Shown here one piece after another: positions 52,875 through 61,063 of a stretch of 64,000 bases of DNA. Source of the stretch: Mumia sp. Pv4-285 (lineage in GTDB: Bacteria > Actinomycetota > Actinomycetes > Propionibacteriales > Nocardioidaceae). Location: contig NZ_CP162023.1 of the NCBI RefSeq assembly GCF_041320275.1, forward strand, positions 3,844,001 through 3,908,000, written 5' to 3'. The number at the start of each line of letters is the position of its first letter. Positions within the stretch are counted from its first letter, which is position 1. Under the pieces are notes generated by a model that was not told where the DNA came from, did not search any database, and saw only the letters and a list, made by a program, of their open reading frames with translations. The translations under genes were made by a program, and so were the position numbers.

Positions 52875-53459
52875 CTAGCCCTCGGAGCCCTCGGCCTCGG
52901 CCGGGGCTTCTTCGGTCTCGGCGGGAGCCGAGGTCGCGGGAGTCTCCTGCTCGACCTTCGTCTGCAGGGCACCCACAGCACGCGCCGCCTGGGCGAGCGG
53001 TGCCTGGAACAGTGCGGCGGCCTTCGAGAGGTTCGCCTTCATGCCGCCCGCGAGCTTGGCGAGGAGGACCTCGCGCGACTCGAGGTCAGCAAGCTTGGTG
53101 ATCTCCGCAGCGTCGAGCGCCTTCCCCTCGAGGAAGCCGCCCTTGATGATGAGATTGTTGTTCGCCTTGGCGAAGTCACGCAGACCCTTGGCGACCTCGA
53201 CCGGATCGCCCTTGATGAAGGCGATGGCAGTCGGCCCGTTGAGCAGGCCGTCGACACCGTCGACGCCGGCATCACGAGCCGCGATCTTGGTCAGCGTGTT
53301 CTTGGTCACGGCGTAGTTGACGTTCTCACCGAGCGAGCGGCGCAGATCCTGCAGCTGCTTCACGGTGAGACCGCGGTACTCGGTCATCACAGCGCCGTTC
53401 GAGCTGCGGAACTCGTCCGTCAGCTCGGCAACCGCTGCGGCCTTGTCCGGTCGCGCCAT
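52875..53459 (-). CDS. rplJ: 50S ribosomal protein L10 (uL10)
   Basis: A 194-residue L10, base of the stalk and anchor of L7/L12 dimers. It starts [20 protein letters not shown] and contains [14 protein letters not shown] and [13 protein letters not shown]. The Ala/Glu-rich C-terminal tail is typical of actinobacteria. The ATG at 53457-53459 follows GAAGGAGA. L10 usually represses its own operon through the leader. Confidence 0.98.
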   Translation of the reverse strand: MARPDKAAAVAELTDEFRSSNGAVMTEYRGLTVKQLQDLRRSLGENVNYAVTKNTLTKIAARDAGVDGVDGLLNGPTAIAFIKGDPVEVAKGLRDFAKANNNLIIKGGFLEGKALDAAEITKLADLESREVLLAKLAGGMKANLSKAAALFQAPLAQAARAVGALQTKVEQETPATSAPAETEEAPAEAEGSEG

Positions 53460-53721
53460 GCTTCTCCTTCGTGTCGTACCCGACGTGCGACGGGCACCTG
53501 GTTCGTACGAAGGCCACCGGCGCTTGAGCCCCGACATGACGAACGCCCCGGCGCAGGGCACGGGGCGTGGCGTACGGGAGAGTACGTTTCACTCGGTGAA
53601 CCTGCGCGGGCCGCCCGCTTCTGCGGGCCCTTCGATCCGTGGCGCTCCCTTGCGGGATCGTCCCGGACGACCGGCGGTCTTCGGCATCGACCAGAGTACG
53701 TGACGACCCGGGGACTTCCAA
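53460..53721 (-). promoter_or_regulatory. rplJL promoter and L10-type leader
   Basis: On the minus strand, -35 TTGGAA (53716-53721) and -10 TACTCT (53693-53698) are separated by exactly 17 bases, predicting a start near 53686. The leader of about 225 bases contains GC-rich hairpins such as GGGCCCGCAGAAGCGGGC. Bacterial rplJ leaders commonly bind the L10-L12 complex for feedback control; that role here is inference from position and length. Confidence 0.65.
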
Positions 53722-53746
53722 AATCGGGTCGGTCGAACCGGGTCGG

Positions 53747-54559
53747 TCAGCCGCCGAGCATCGACGAGCCGTCGACGACGTCGGCGGCCGGCGGCGCCTC
53801 GACCGCGACGTCCTCGCCCCACTTGCTGAAGGTCAGCTCCATCGGCGTGCCGAGGCCCTCGAGGACGACCTTGCGGGGGAGGTTGTCGGGTCCGACCCAG
53901 TACTGGTAGGTGATCTCGTCGGGAATCTGTGCCCCGGCGGCCGCCGGAAGGCCGGCGAGCTTCGAGGTGTCGACCACCGCGTCGAAGCGCCGGGCCTCAA
54001 CCCCGTCCAGGGTCTCGGTCTCGCCGGTGTCCTTGAGGTCCTTGAGCGAGTCCTTGAGGTTCTTGATGCTCTGCGCGGGGTCGATCGAGTCACGCAGCTG
54101 CGCGAACGAGCCACCTGCCGCACCCGCGGCGTCCGCAAGATCGATCTTCATCCACTTGCCCTCAGGCATGCCCGGAGCCTTGGTGTAGACGACGCCGTCG
54201 ACCAGGACCATCTCGACGTCCTGCCCGCCCATGTCCATCGTCATCCGCATGGCGGACTTCGTCGGGTCGGTGTCGGTCGTGACGTCGGCCTGAGCCTCGA
54301 TCGACTGACCGGCGACCTCCATCGACATCGTCATGTGCGTCGAGCGTGCGTCCGTCTGCGCGCCCGAGACGACCTCGGCGAAGTTGGCGGTGGTCAGCGT
54401 GGTCGTGCCTTCGCTGACGTCGCCCGATCCCTGAGAGGTCGTCGAGGACGTCTGTGTGGAGTCCGAGCCGTCTCCGACGAGGTCGGCGCTGCTGCCGCAG
54501 CCCGCGACGAGGACGAGGCCGAGTGCGGCGACGGCGGTGCTGAGGGTTCGGATGCGCAT
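53747..54559 (-). CDS. LppX/LprAFG-like lipoprotein
   Basis: A 270-residue exported lipoprotein. The signal peptide with lipobox LVAGC (cysteine near residue 21) is followed by a Ser/Thr/Gly linker and a domain resembling the LppX/LprG family, with MSMEVAGQSIEAQADVT and WVGPDNLPRKVVLEG. Members carry lipids across the cell envelope. The start at ATG 54557-54559 lacks a ribosome site but has a -10-like TAGCGT seven bases upstream, suggesting a leaderless message. It lies between rplA and rplJ, near the Mce operon. Confidence 0.8.
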   Translation of the reverse strand: MRIRTLSTAVAALGLVLVAGCGSSADLVGDGSDSTQTSSTTSQGSGDVSEGTTTLTTANFAEVVSGAQTDARSTHMTMSMEVAGQSIEAQADVTTDTDPTKSAMRMTMDMGGQDVEMVLVDGVVYTKAPGMPEGKWMKIDLADAAGAAGGSFAQLRDSIDPAQSIKNLKDSLKDLKDTGETETLDGVEARRFDAVVDTSKLAGLPAAAGAQIPDEITYQYWVGPDNLPRKVVLEGLGTPMELTFSKWGEDVAVEAPPAADVVDGSSMLGG

Positions 54560-54566
54560 GACACCC

Positions 54567-54595
54567 ACGCTACCCGGTAGGTGGTGCACATCGAA
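54567..54595 (-). promoter_or_regulatory. Possible promoter for a leaderless lipoprotein mRNA
   Basis: On the minus strand, -35 TTCGAT (54590-54595) and -10 TAGCGT (54567-54572) are separated by 17 bases, and the -10 ends 7 bases before the ATG. Transcription would begin at or next to the start codon. This arrangement is frequent in actinobacteria. Confidence 0.5.
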
Positions 54596-54610
54596 CCCCT
54601 GTCCCCAGAC

Positions 54611-54648
54611 GCACAGACGCCGCCTCCCGAAGGAGGCGGCGTCTGTGC
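54611..54648 (-). terminator. Terminator hairpin downstream of rplA
   Basis: A perfect 17-bp stem (GCACAGACGCCGCCTCC / GGAGGCGGCGTCTGTGC) with loop CGAA starts 33 bases past the rplA stop. No U-tract follows. It is the strongest hairpin in the window and separates the rplKA transcript from the lipoprotein gene. Confidence 0.85.
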
Positions 54649-54681
54649 AGTCACGTCACGCGTCCGTGGGACGCGGGGGTG

Positions 54682-55395
54682 TCACTCCTCGTCGGAGGCG
54701 ATGTTGCGGGTGCGGTTCGGGTCGACCGGCACACCCGGGCCCATCGTCGTCGAGACGGTGACCTTGCGGACGTACTTGCCCTTCGAGCTCGACGGCTTGA
54801 TGCGGAGGATCTCCTCCAGCGCGGCCGCGTAGTTCTCGGCGAGCGCGCTGGCGCTGAACGAGGCCTTGCCGATCACGAAGTGCAGGTTCGAGTGACGGTC
54901 GATGCGGAACTCGATCTTGCCGCCCTTGATGTCCGAGACAGCCTTCGCGACGTCGGGCGTCACGGTGCCGGTCTTCGGGTTCGGCATGAGGTTGCGCGGG
55001 CCGAGGACTCGACCGAGGCGACCCACCTTGCCCATCATGTCGGGCGTCGCGACGACGGCGTCGAAGTCGAGCCAGCCGTCCGAGATCTTGGTGACGAGAT
55101 CGTCGGAACCGACGTAGTCGGCACCCGCCTCACGGGCGGCGTCGGCGTTCGCGCCGGTCGCGAACACGAGGACGCGAGCGGTCTTGCCGGTGCCGTGGGG
55201 GAGGTTGACGGTGCCGCGGACCATCTGGTCGGCCTTGCGGGGGTCGACACCGAGGCGCATCGAGACGTCGACGGTCGAGTCGAACTTCTTCGAGCCGGAC
55301 TCCTTGACGAGCTCCATCGCCTTTGCCGGCGAGTAGAGCGCGTCCTTGTCGATCTGCTTGGCGGCGTTCTCGTACGCCTTGCTGTGCTGAGGCAT
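54682..55395 (-). CDS. rplA: 50S ribosomal protein L1 (uL1)
   Basis: A 237-residue L1 of the mobile stalk at the E site. It contains [19 protein letters not shown] and [20 protein letters not shown], both diagnostic. It starts [16 protein letters not shown] small hairpin with the purine-rich ribosome site in its loop (55397-55418) lies directly upstream. In other bacteria L1 represses rplKA. Confidence 0.98.
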   Translation of the reverse strand: MPQHSKAYENAAKQIDKDALYSPAKAMELVKESGSKKFDSTVDVSMRLGVDPRKADQMVRGTVNLPHGTGKTARVLVFATGANADAAREAGADYVGSDDLVTKISDGWLDFDAVVATPDMMGKVGRLGRVLGPRNLMPNPKTGTVTPDVAKAVSDIKGGKIEFRIDRHSNLHFVIGKASFSASALAENYAAALEEILRIKPSSSKGKYVRKVTVSTTMGPGVPVDPNRTRNIASDEE

Positions 55396-55396
55396 T

Positions 55397-55418
55397 CTGG
55401 TTCTTCTCTCTCTACCAG
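55397..55418 (-). promoter_or_regulatory. Hairpin enclosing the rplA ribosome-binding region
   Basis: In transcript sense CTGGT and ACCAG, separated by 12 purine-rich bases, form a small hairpin that ends two bases before the rplA ATG and holds the likely Shine-Dalgarno sequence in its loop. It could tune rplA translation. The stem is only 5 bp, so this is tentative. Confidence 0.3.
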
Positions 55419-55475
55419 TCGTGGTCGTCGGGCCCAGCTGGCCCTGCCACTGTTCGGTCGGTCGGATCGACGAGG

Positions 55476-55904
55476 TCAGTCGACGGTGACGCCCATGGAA
55501 CGGGCGGTGCCGGCGATGATCTCCATCGCGGCGTCGATGTCGTTCGCGTTCAGGTCAGGAAGCTTGGTCTGGGCGATCTCGCGGACCTGGTCCTTGGAGA
55601 TCGAACCGACCTTGTCCTTGTGCGGGACGGACGAGCCCTTCTGGAGGCCCGCTGCCTTCTTGATCATCTCCGCAGCCGGGGGCGTCTTGGTGACGAACGT
55701 GAACGACCGGTCCTCGTAGATCGTGATCTCGACCGGGACGATGTTGCCGCGCATGGACTCCGTCGCGGCGTTGTACGCCTTGCAGAACTCCATGATGTTG
55801 ACGCCGTGCGGGCCGAGGGCCGTACCGACCGGCGGAGCCGGCGTGGCTGCACCGGCCTGGAGCTGCACCTTGACGAGGGCAGCGATCTTCTTCTTCGGAG
55901 GCAT
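55476..55904 (-). CDS. rplK: 50S ribosomal protein L11 (uL11)
   Basis: A 142-residue L11 of the GTPase-associated centre. It starts [18 protein letters not shown]; the proline-rich [20 protein letters not shown], where thiostrepton-resistance changes occur, is normal. The C-terminal RNA-binding domain ends [12 protein letters not shown]. It follows nusG by 89 bases. Confidence 0.98.
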   Translation of the reverse strand: MPPKKKIAALVKVQLQAGAATPAPPVGTALGPHGVNIMEFCKAYNAATESMRGNIVPVEITIYEDRSFTFVTKTPPAAEMIKKAAGLQKGSSVPHKDKVGSISKDQVREIAQTKLPDLNANDIDAAMEIIAGTARSMGVTVD

Positions 55905-55993
55905 ATCTCTTTTCCTTCTCGTGGTCACGGTGGGCCTGCCTCGGCCCTCCCACTGGGTGTTGCGCGGAAGCCCTGTCGAGCGTACCCGCTGGC

Positions 55994-57094
55994 TCAGACG
56001 CGCTGGATCTGCGCGAAGCTGAGCTCGACGGGGGTCTCCCGCCCGAAGATCTCGACGAGCGCCCGCACACGCTGGGCGTCGACGTTGATCTCCGTGATCG
56101 TGGCGTGCAGGGTCGCGAACGGCCCGTCCACGACCATGACCGAGTCTCCGACGGCGAAGTCGGTGAACTCGACCTTCGGCGCCTGCGCCTGCGTCGACGA
56201 CGCGCTGGCAGGCTGGTCGACCGCGACCTGCGCCTCGACGGCGGGAGCAAGCATGCTCTCGACCTCGGCGAGGGTCAGCGGCACGGGCTGGTGGGCGTTG
56301 CCCACGAACCCGGTGACCGACGGCGTGTTGCGCACCGTCGACCAGGACTCGTCGGTCAGGTCCATGCGGACGAGGACGTAGCCGGGGAGAACGGTGCGCT
56401 TGACGAGCTTGCGCTGTCCGTTCTTGATCTCGGCGACCTCCTCGGTCGGCACGACGATCTCGAAGATGAAGTCCTCCATGTGCATGGAGGTCGTCCGGTT
56501 CTCGAGATTCGACTTGACCCTGTTCTCCATGCCGGAGTAGGTGTGCACGACGTACCAGTCACCGAACTGGCTGTGGAGCTTCTCACGGAACTCGGCGAGC
56601 GGGTCCGACTCGACCGGCTCGTCCAGCACCTCGGCGGCGTCCGCCTCAGCAGCGGCGGCAGCCTCGTCGTCACCGGCGGCGTCGGCGATCAGCGCCTCCG
56701 CCTCGGGGTCGACGGTGGCACCGCGCTCGATCGCGGCGTCGGCCGCCAGCGACTCCGTGATGTCGTCACCGTCCACGACGTAGGCCCCGTCGGTCGACGT
56801 CTCTGCGATCTCGTCCTCGGCCTCGGGGTCGGTCGACGCCTCACCCTGGAACTCGGCCTCCGCGGCGTCGGCCGCGTCGGGGATCTCGGGCTCGCCCTCG
56901 TCCTCGCCACGCACCTCGTACGCCTCGAAGGACTCGGGCACGTCGGCCTCGGTCGCATCGGCGGCGGCATCGATGCCCTGCTCGAACTCCTGCGCCTCGA
57001 GCTCGTTCTCGTCGAGGTCGAGCGGCGCGCGGTCGTCCTCGCCGATGAGGTCGCGGAGCTCGTCGCCCTCGTTCTCTTCGTACGGCTGGGTCAC
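55994..57094 (-). CDS. nusG: Transcription elongation/termination factor NusG with long acidic extension
   Basis: A 366-residue NusG. The NGN domain begins near residue 178 ([20 protein letters not shown]), and the C-terminal KOW domain is near 310-366 ([20 protein letters not shown]). Between them a Gln/Ala linker ([11 protein letters not shown]) is inserted. Residues 1-165 form an Asp/Glu/Ala-rich extension not found in Escherichia coli NusG and longer than that usual in actinobacteria. The start is GTG at 57092-57094 after GAGGAAAGAGG. It follows secE by 68 bases. Confidence 0.97.
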   Translation of the reverse strand: MTQPYEENEGDELRDLIGEDDRAPLDLDENELEAQEFEQGIDAAADATEADVPESFEAYEVRGEDEGEPEIPDAADAAEAEFQGEASTDPEAEDEIAETSTDGAYVVDGDDITESLAADAAIERGATVDPEAEALIADAAGDDEAAAAAEADAAEVLDEPVESDPLAEFREKLHSQFGDWYVVHTYSGMENRVKSNLENRTTSMHMEDFIFEIVVPTEEVAEIKNGQRKLVKRTVLPGYVLVRMDLTDESWSTVRNTPSVTGFVGNAHQPVPLTLAEVESMLAPAVEAQVAVDQPASASSTQAQAPKVEFTDFAVGDSVMVVDGPFATLHATITEINVDAQRVRALVEIFGRETPVELSFAQIQRV

Positions 57095-57162
57095 AGCGCC
57101 TCTTTCCTCGTCTCTTCTCGGCCCTTGGATCTCACGGCCCCAGGGCCTCCTCGACCCGTGGG

Positions 57163-57390
57163 TCAGGCGAAGACCCAGAACATCAGCTTGCCGAAGCCGT
57201 AGTCCAGGCCCGCCACGATGGCCATCATGACGAGCACGAAGAAGAGCACGACGACAAAGTAGTTGGCGACCTGCGAACGGGTCGGCCAGACGACCTTGCG
57301 GAGCTCTGCTACGACCTGACGGTAGAAGGTCACCGGCGACGTGCGACCGGAGCGCGTGCTCTCGGTCGACGCGTTCGACGTCTCACTCAT
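57163..57390 (-). CDS. secE: Preprotein translocase subunit SecE
   Basis: A 75-residue single-span SecE. The amphipathic surface helix with [19 protein letters not shown] precedes one transmembrane helix ([18 protein letters not shown]). The ATG at 57388-57390 gives [11 protein letters not shown]. SecE clamps SecY (3902-5209) in the translocon. It lies between tRNA-Trp and nusG, the usual bacterial order. Confidence 0.97.
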   Translation of the reverse strand: MSETSNASTESTRSGRTSPVTFYRQVVAELRKVVWPTRSQVANYFVVVLFFVLVMMAIVAGLDYGFGKLMFWVFA

Positions 57391-57456
57391 GGTGACCGTT
57401 CCCTTTCGATCGTGGTGCCCGTCTCGGTCCGCCGTCGGGACGGACCAGGCGTTTTG

Positions 57457-57529
57457 CAGGGCAGGAGGGACTTGAACCCCCAACCTTCGGTTTTGGAGAC
57501 CGATGCTCTGCCAGTTGAGCTACTGCCCT
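57457..57529 (-). tRNA. tRNA-Trp (anticodon CCA)
   Basis: A 73-base cloverleaf. The acceptor stem AGGGCAG/CTGCCCT, D arm with AGCTCAACTGGC, anticodon loop CTCCAAA (CCA) and T arm GGGGGTTCAAGTCCCTC are clear. The discriminator is G and CCA is not encoded. It lies just upstream of secE, as in mycobacteria. Confidence 0.97.
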
Positions 57530-57666
57530 TCGATGAACGTCTGCTGCGCGACCATCCACCCGCGAACGACGTCCGGAGGGCATGACGACACAGTGGAAAC
57601 ATCCACCAGTCGTCAAGTGTACGGGGTGCCCCGGCGCCGAGTCGAACCGGCTGGCACGATGACCGC

Positions 57667-58698
57667 ATGGCCGTAGCGATGCGCTCGATCGACAGCCTCC
57701 CGAAGGCCCACCTGCACCTTCATTTCACCGGATCGATGCGCCACCGGACGCTGGTCGAGCTCGCCGAGAGGGACGGCGTACGCCTTCCCCCGGCGCTCGT
57801 CGACGAGTGGCCGCCGCAGCTGCGGGCGACCGACGAGAAGGGCTGGTTCCGGTTCCAGCGGTTGTACGACACGGCCCGGTCGGTGCTGCGGACGCCCGAC
57901 GACGTACGCCGCCTGGTCCACGAGGTCGCCGAGGACGACGCGTCCGAGGGTTCGGTGTGGACGGAGATCCAGGTCGACCCGTCCGGGTACGCCGCGAAGT
58001 TCGGCGGGATCACCGCGTTCACCGACCTCGTGCTCGACTGCGTGGACGAGGCGAGCACCACGCACGGCATCGGCATGGCGGTGGTGATCGCGTCCAACCG
58101 GACACGCCACCCGCTGGACGCTCGCACGCTCGCCCGGCTCGCGACCCAGTACGCGGGGCGGGGCGTGGTGGGGTTCGGCCTCTCGAACGACGAACGGCGT
58201 GGCGACACCGCCGCGTTCGCGCCCGCCTTCACCATCGCACGTCGGGGCGGGCTGCGCAGCATGCCGCACGGCGGCGAGCTCCGCGGGCCGGCGAGCGTGG
58301 CCGCGGTCCTCCAGCACCTCGAGCCCGACCGCATCGGCCACGGGGTGCGCAGCGTGGAGGACCCCGAGGTGCTCGCCGCGGTGGCACACGCCGGCATCAC
58401 GCTCGAGGTGTGCCCGTCGTCGAACGTCGCGCTCGGGGTGTACGACACGTTCGAGGAGGTGCCCGTACGCACCCTCGTGGAGGCGGGCGTCGGCGTCGCG
58501 CTCGGAGCCGACGACCCGCTGCTGTTCGGGGCACGCCTGTCCGGCCAGTACGCCGCACTGCGTGCAGCCCAGGACTTCAGCGACGCCGAGCTGGCCGAGC
58601 TGGCGCGGATGTCGTTGCGTGGTTCGTACGCACCCGCCGACCTGCGCGAGAAGGCGCTGGCGGCGATCGACGCCTGGCTCGCCGCTGACCCCGCGTGA
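57667..58698 (+). CDS. add: Adenosine deaminase family protein
   Basis: A 343-residue amidohydrolase. Metal and active-site motifs are intact: HLHLHFTG (H15, H17, H19), PHGGE (His and catalytic Glu), RIGHGVR and LGADDPLLFG. It converts adenosine to inosine (or adenine to hypoxanthine) in purine salvage or breakdown and could feed the xanthine dehydrogenase encoded at 15.8-19.3 kb. The ATG at 57667 lacks a good ribosome site; an ATG at 57679 is an alternative. It is divergent from tRNA-Trp. Confidence 0.9.
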   Translation: MAVAMRSIDSLPKAHLHLHFTGSMRHRTLVELAERDGVRLPPALVDEWPPQLRATDEKGWFRFQRLYDTARSVLRTPDDVRRLVHEVAEDDASEGSVWTEIQVDPSGYAAKFGGITAFTDLVLDCVDEASTTHGIGMAVVIASNRTRHPLDARTLARLATQYAGRGVVGFGLSNDERRGDTAAFAPAFTIARRGGLRSMPHGGELRGPASVAAVLQHLEPDRIGHGVRSVEDPEVLAAVAHAGITLEVCPSSNVALGVYDTFEEVPVRTLVEAGVGVALGADDPLLFGARLSGQYAALRAAQDFSDAELAELARMSLRGSYAPADLREKALAAIDAWLAADPA

Positions 58699-58731
58699 GG
58701 GTCATGTCGCCTCGGGCGACGTAAGCGGCTG

Positions 58732-58803
58732 CTACTCAGCGACATCCACGCCTACTCAGCGCCGCTCCGCGGCGCCGCCGAGTAGCGCCGACGGTCGCTG
58801 AGT
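58732..58803 (+). repeat. Left member of a diverged inverted 72-bp repeat pair
   Basis: Three copies of the 8-mer ACTCAGCG (58734-58741 and 58754-58761 forward; 58796-58803 reverse complement) lie at offsets 0, 20 and 62. The reverse complement of this block aligns without gaps to 59663-59734, with all three 8-mers matching. It also holds a hairpin, CTACTC-A-GCGCCGC-TCC-GCGGCGC-CGCC-GAGTAG (58752-58785), which could terminate the upstream deaminase transcript. Confidence 0.7.
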
Positions 58804-58872
58804 GCGCCGCTCATGTGGTTGTCCACAGGTGCGCGAGCGGAGGGTCGGCCACGGACGCCAGAGTGGTCCGCC

Positions 58873-59714
58873 ATGGAACGACTCGAGATCGTGGCACGCC
58901 GCAACCTGGGGTTCGCCACACGCCGAGAGGCGCTCGCCAACGGCTACACGTCGAACGACCTCGAGCGGCAGATCGCAAGCGGGGACTGGATCAAGCTCCG
59001 CCGCGGCGTCTACACGCCCGCAAGGTCGTACGGGACGGCGTCCTCGCGAGAGCAGATGCTCGTGATGATCCGCAGCGTCATCGCCGTCCTCGGTCCGGGG
59101 TACGCCGCCAGCCACGATTCTGCCCTGGTGGTGCACGACGTCGTCATTGACGATGGCTCGCAGACCGACGCCGCGATGCGCTGCGGCGCGGGATGGTGGA
59201 GGAGTTCTCACAGGCCACGGCGAAGGCTCAGCTCCGCGACGTCCTGGATGCCTTCGGCAAGCGGCCAGGGACGAGGGACGCCAAGGATGCCCTCGCCATT
59301 GCCGACGCCAGGTGCGACAGCGCGGCGGAGGTGCTGGTCCTGGTCCTGTGCTGGCGCTTCGACATCCCGCCGCCTGAGCCGCAGTACCCGGTCAGCCTGC
59401 CCGGCGGGCGCCGAGCCGAGGTCGACTTCGCGTGGCCGGCGATCCGCCACGTCCTCGAGTTTGACGGCGCGGAGAAGTACCTGGACGACCCTGTGGGCGG
59501 CATGACGGCGCGGGACAAGATCTTGGCCGAGAAACGCCGCGAACGAGACATCCGCGACCTCGGCTACGGCATGACCCGGCTTACTTGGGCGGACCTCCAA
59601 CCGGCGAGCCAAGTGCGTACGGCAGCGCGGATCAAGCGTGACCTCGCGCGCTCGGCTCGGGCACTCAGCGCCACCAGCACCCACACAGCGACGCCGATGG
59701 GCGACGCTGAGTAG
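58873..59714 (+). pseudogene. Decayed AbiEi-type antitoxin-like gene (DUF559-like C-terminus)
   Basis: Frame one (from ATG 58873) encodes an AbiEi-type winged-helix domain (ERLEIVARRNLGFATRREAL, DWIKLRRGVYTPARS) up to SHDSALVVHD. The expected middle of about 90 residues is missing. At about 59184-59193 the frame shifts (TDAAMRCG, then MVEEFSQATAKAQ in frame two). Frame two continues through RAEVDFAWPAIRHVLEFDGA, typical of the C-terminal DUF559-like part, to the stop at 59714. An internal deletion plus a one-base loss (or two-base gain) fits. The downstream part could still be translated from ATG 59193. Confidence 0.75.
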
Positions 59715-59734
59715 AGCCGAGTGTCGCTGAGTCA
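59663..59734 (-). repeat. Right member of a diverged inverted 72-bp repeat pair
   Basis: ACTCAGCG copies lie at 59663-59670 (forward), 59705-59712 and 59725-59732 (reverse complement), offsets 0, 42 and 62, exactly the mirror of the left block. The first two are flanked by a further inverted repeat CTCGGCTC (59651-59658) / GAGCCGAG (59714-59721). The block overlaps the 3' end of the decayed gene and reaches the murB stop codon. Confidence 0.7.
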
Positions 59735-60763
59735 GAGCGTGGCGCCGACCAGGACCGGCTCGTTCTCGAGCCGGACGTCGAACTTCGTCTCGACGCCGTC
59801 GCGGATCTCACGCGCGAGGGCGAGCAGCTCGTAGCCGGTGGCGCCGCCGCGGTTGGTGAGGGCGAGCGTGTGCTTGCCGGAGACGCGCGCCGCGGTGTCG
59901 CCGTACCCCTTGGAGAAGCCGGCGCGCTCGATCAACCAGGCGGCGCTCGTCTTGACCCGGCCGTCCGGCTGGGGGAAGCGCGGCGCGTCGGCGGGCAGGG
60001 AGGCGGCGGCCTCCGCGCTCAGCACCGGGTTCGTGAAGAACGAGCCGGCGCTCCACGTGTCGTGGTCGTCGGGGTCGAGCACCATGCCCTTGCCCGCCCG
60101 CAGGGCGAGGACGGCGTCGCGCACCTCGCCGAGCGGGACACGCGCCCCGACCTCGACACCGAGCGTGCGGGCCAGCTCGGCGTACTGCACCGGCGCGCTG
60201 AGCGAGCCGAGGCGCAGCTGGAAGGTCACGTCGAGCACGACGTGACGGTCGGGCTCACGCTTGAAGCGGCTCGTGCGGTAGCCGAAGCCGCAGTCGTCGG
60301 CCGAGTAGGTGACGACGCGGCGGTCGACGCGGTCGTACGTGCGAACACGTGAGATCGTCTGCGAGACCTCCTGGCCGTACGCCCCCACGTTCTGGATCGG
60401 CGTGGCACCGACCCTGCCCGGGATGCCGGACAAGGTCTCGACCCCGACCCACTCCTGGTCGACCGCGTGGGCGACGAAGTCGTCCCACACCTCGCCGGCG
60501 GCGACCGTCAGCGTCGCACCGCTGCACGAGTCGACGTCGGCGACGAGCCCCTGCGTACGGACGACCACCACCGTGCCGTCGAACCCCTCGTCGGAGACGA
60601 CGACGTTGCTGCCGCCGCCCAGCACCAGGACCGGCTCGCCGGCCTCGTCGAGCTCGCGGACGGTGTCGACGAGGTCGTCGGCGCTCGTCACCTCGACGAT
60701 GTCGCGGGCCGGACCGCCGATCCGCAGGGTGGTCAGCGGGGCGAGGACGAACAGGTCACGCAT
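59732..60763 (-). CDS. murB: UDP-N-acetylenolpyruvoylglucosamine reductase
   Basis: A 343-residue FAD enzyme making UDP-N-acetylmuramic acid for peptidoglycan. The FAD-binding region VLVLGGGSNVVVSDEGFDG is near residue 47. Then come LSGIPGRVGATPIQNVGAYG, the catalytic serine in AGSFFTNPV and the catalytic glutamate in LENEPVLVG. The start MRDLFVLAPLTTLRIG (ATG 60761-60763) has GGGAG eight bases upstream; ATG 60781 is the alternative. It is downstream of rpmG in the same direction. Confidence 0.96.
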   Translation of the reverse strand: MRDLFVLAPLTTLRIGGPARDIVEVTSADDLVDTVRELDEAGEPVLVLGGGSNVVVSDEGFDGTVVVVRTQGLVADVDSCSGATLTVAAGEVWDDFVAHAVDQEWVGVETLSGIPGRVGATPIQNVGAYGQEVSQTISRVRTYDRVDRRVVTYSADDCGFGYRTSRFKREPDRHVVLDVTFQLRLGSLSAPVQYAELARTLGVEVGARVPLGEVRDAVLALRAGKGMVLDPDDHDTWSAGSFFTNPVLSAEAAASLPADAPRFPQPDGRVKTSAAWLIERAGFSKGYGDTAARVSGKHTLALTNRGGATGYELLALAREIRDGVETKFDVRLENEPVLVGATL

Positions 60764-60846
60764 CCGTTGGGCTCCCAACATGACACCGGGGTCCGCGCCG
60801 ACAGGCGGGACCCCAGTGGGAAGGTACGAGGTTCGTACGGCGAAGG

Positions 60847-61017
60847 TCAGCGGGTCTCGCGGTGGACCGTGTGGACGCGCTCGTGCGGGCAGAACTTCTT
60901 CAGCTCGAGACGGTCGGGGTCGTTGCGACGGTTCTTCTTGGTGATGTAGTTGCGTCGCTTGCACTCGGTGCACGCCAAGGTGACCTTGGGACGGATGTCA
61001 GAGCTCTTGCTGGCCAC
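60847..61017 (-). CDS. rpmG: 50S ribosomal protein L33 (bL33) with an incomplete zinc site
   Basis: A 56-residue L33 starting with GTG at 61015-61017, (M)[19 protein letters not shown], and ending VHTVHRETR. Zinc-type cysteines C16, C19 and C43 are present. The fourth ligand position in CPxC is Glu46 (FCPHERVH) instead of Cys; H45 or H49 might substitute. The [16 protein letters not shown] core is typical. It sits between tRNA-Met and murB. Confidence 0.96.
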   Translation of the reverse strand: MASKSSDIRPKVTLACTECKRRNYITKKNRRNDPDRLELKKFCPHERVHTVHRETR

Positions 61018-61063
61018 GAGTCTGCCTCTTCTTCGCTGGAACTGCTTCTGTCGACTGGTCTTG

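Noticed and set aside
57588-57621. Promoter for tRNA-Trp (TTGACG and TACACT near 57611-57621)
   Set aside because: TACACT overlaps TTGACG, and each lacks a good partner at 16-18 bases, so no single promoter could be chosen.
58732-59734. CRISPR array suggested by repeated ACTCAGCG
   Set aside because: The repeats are 8 bases, in both orientations and irregularly spaced; there are no spacers or cas genes.
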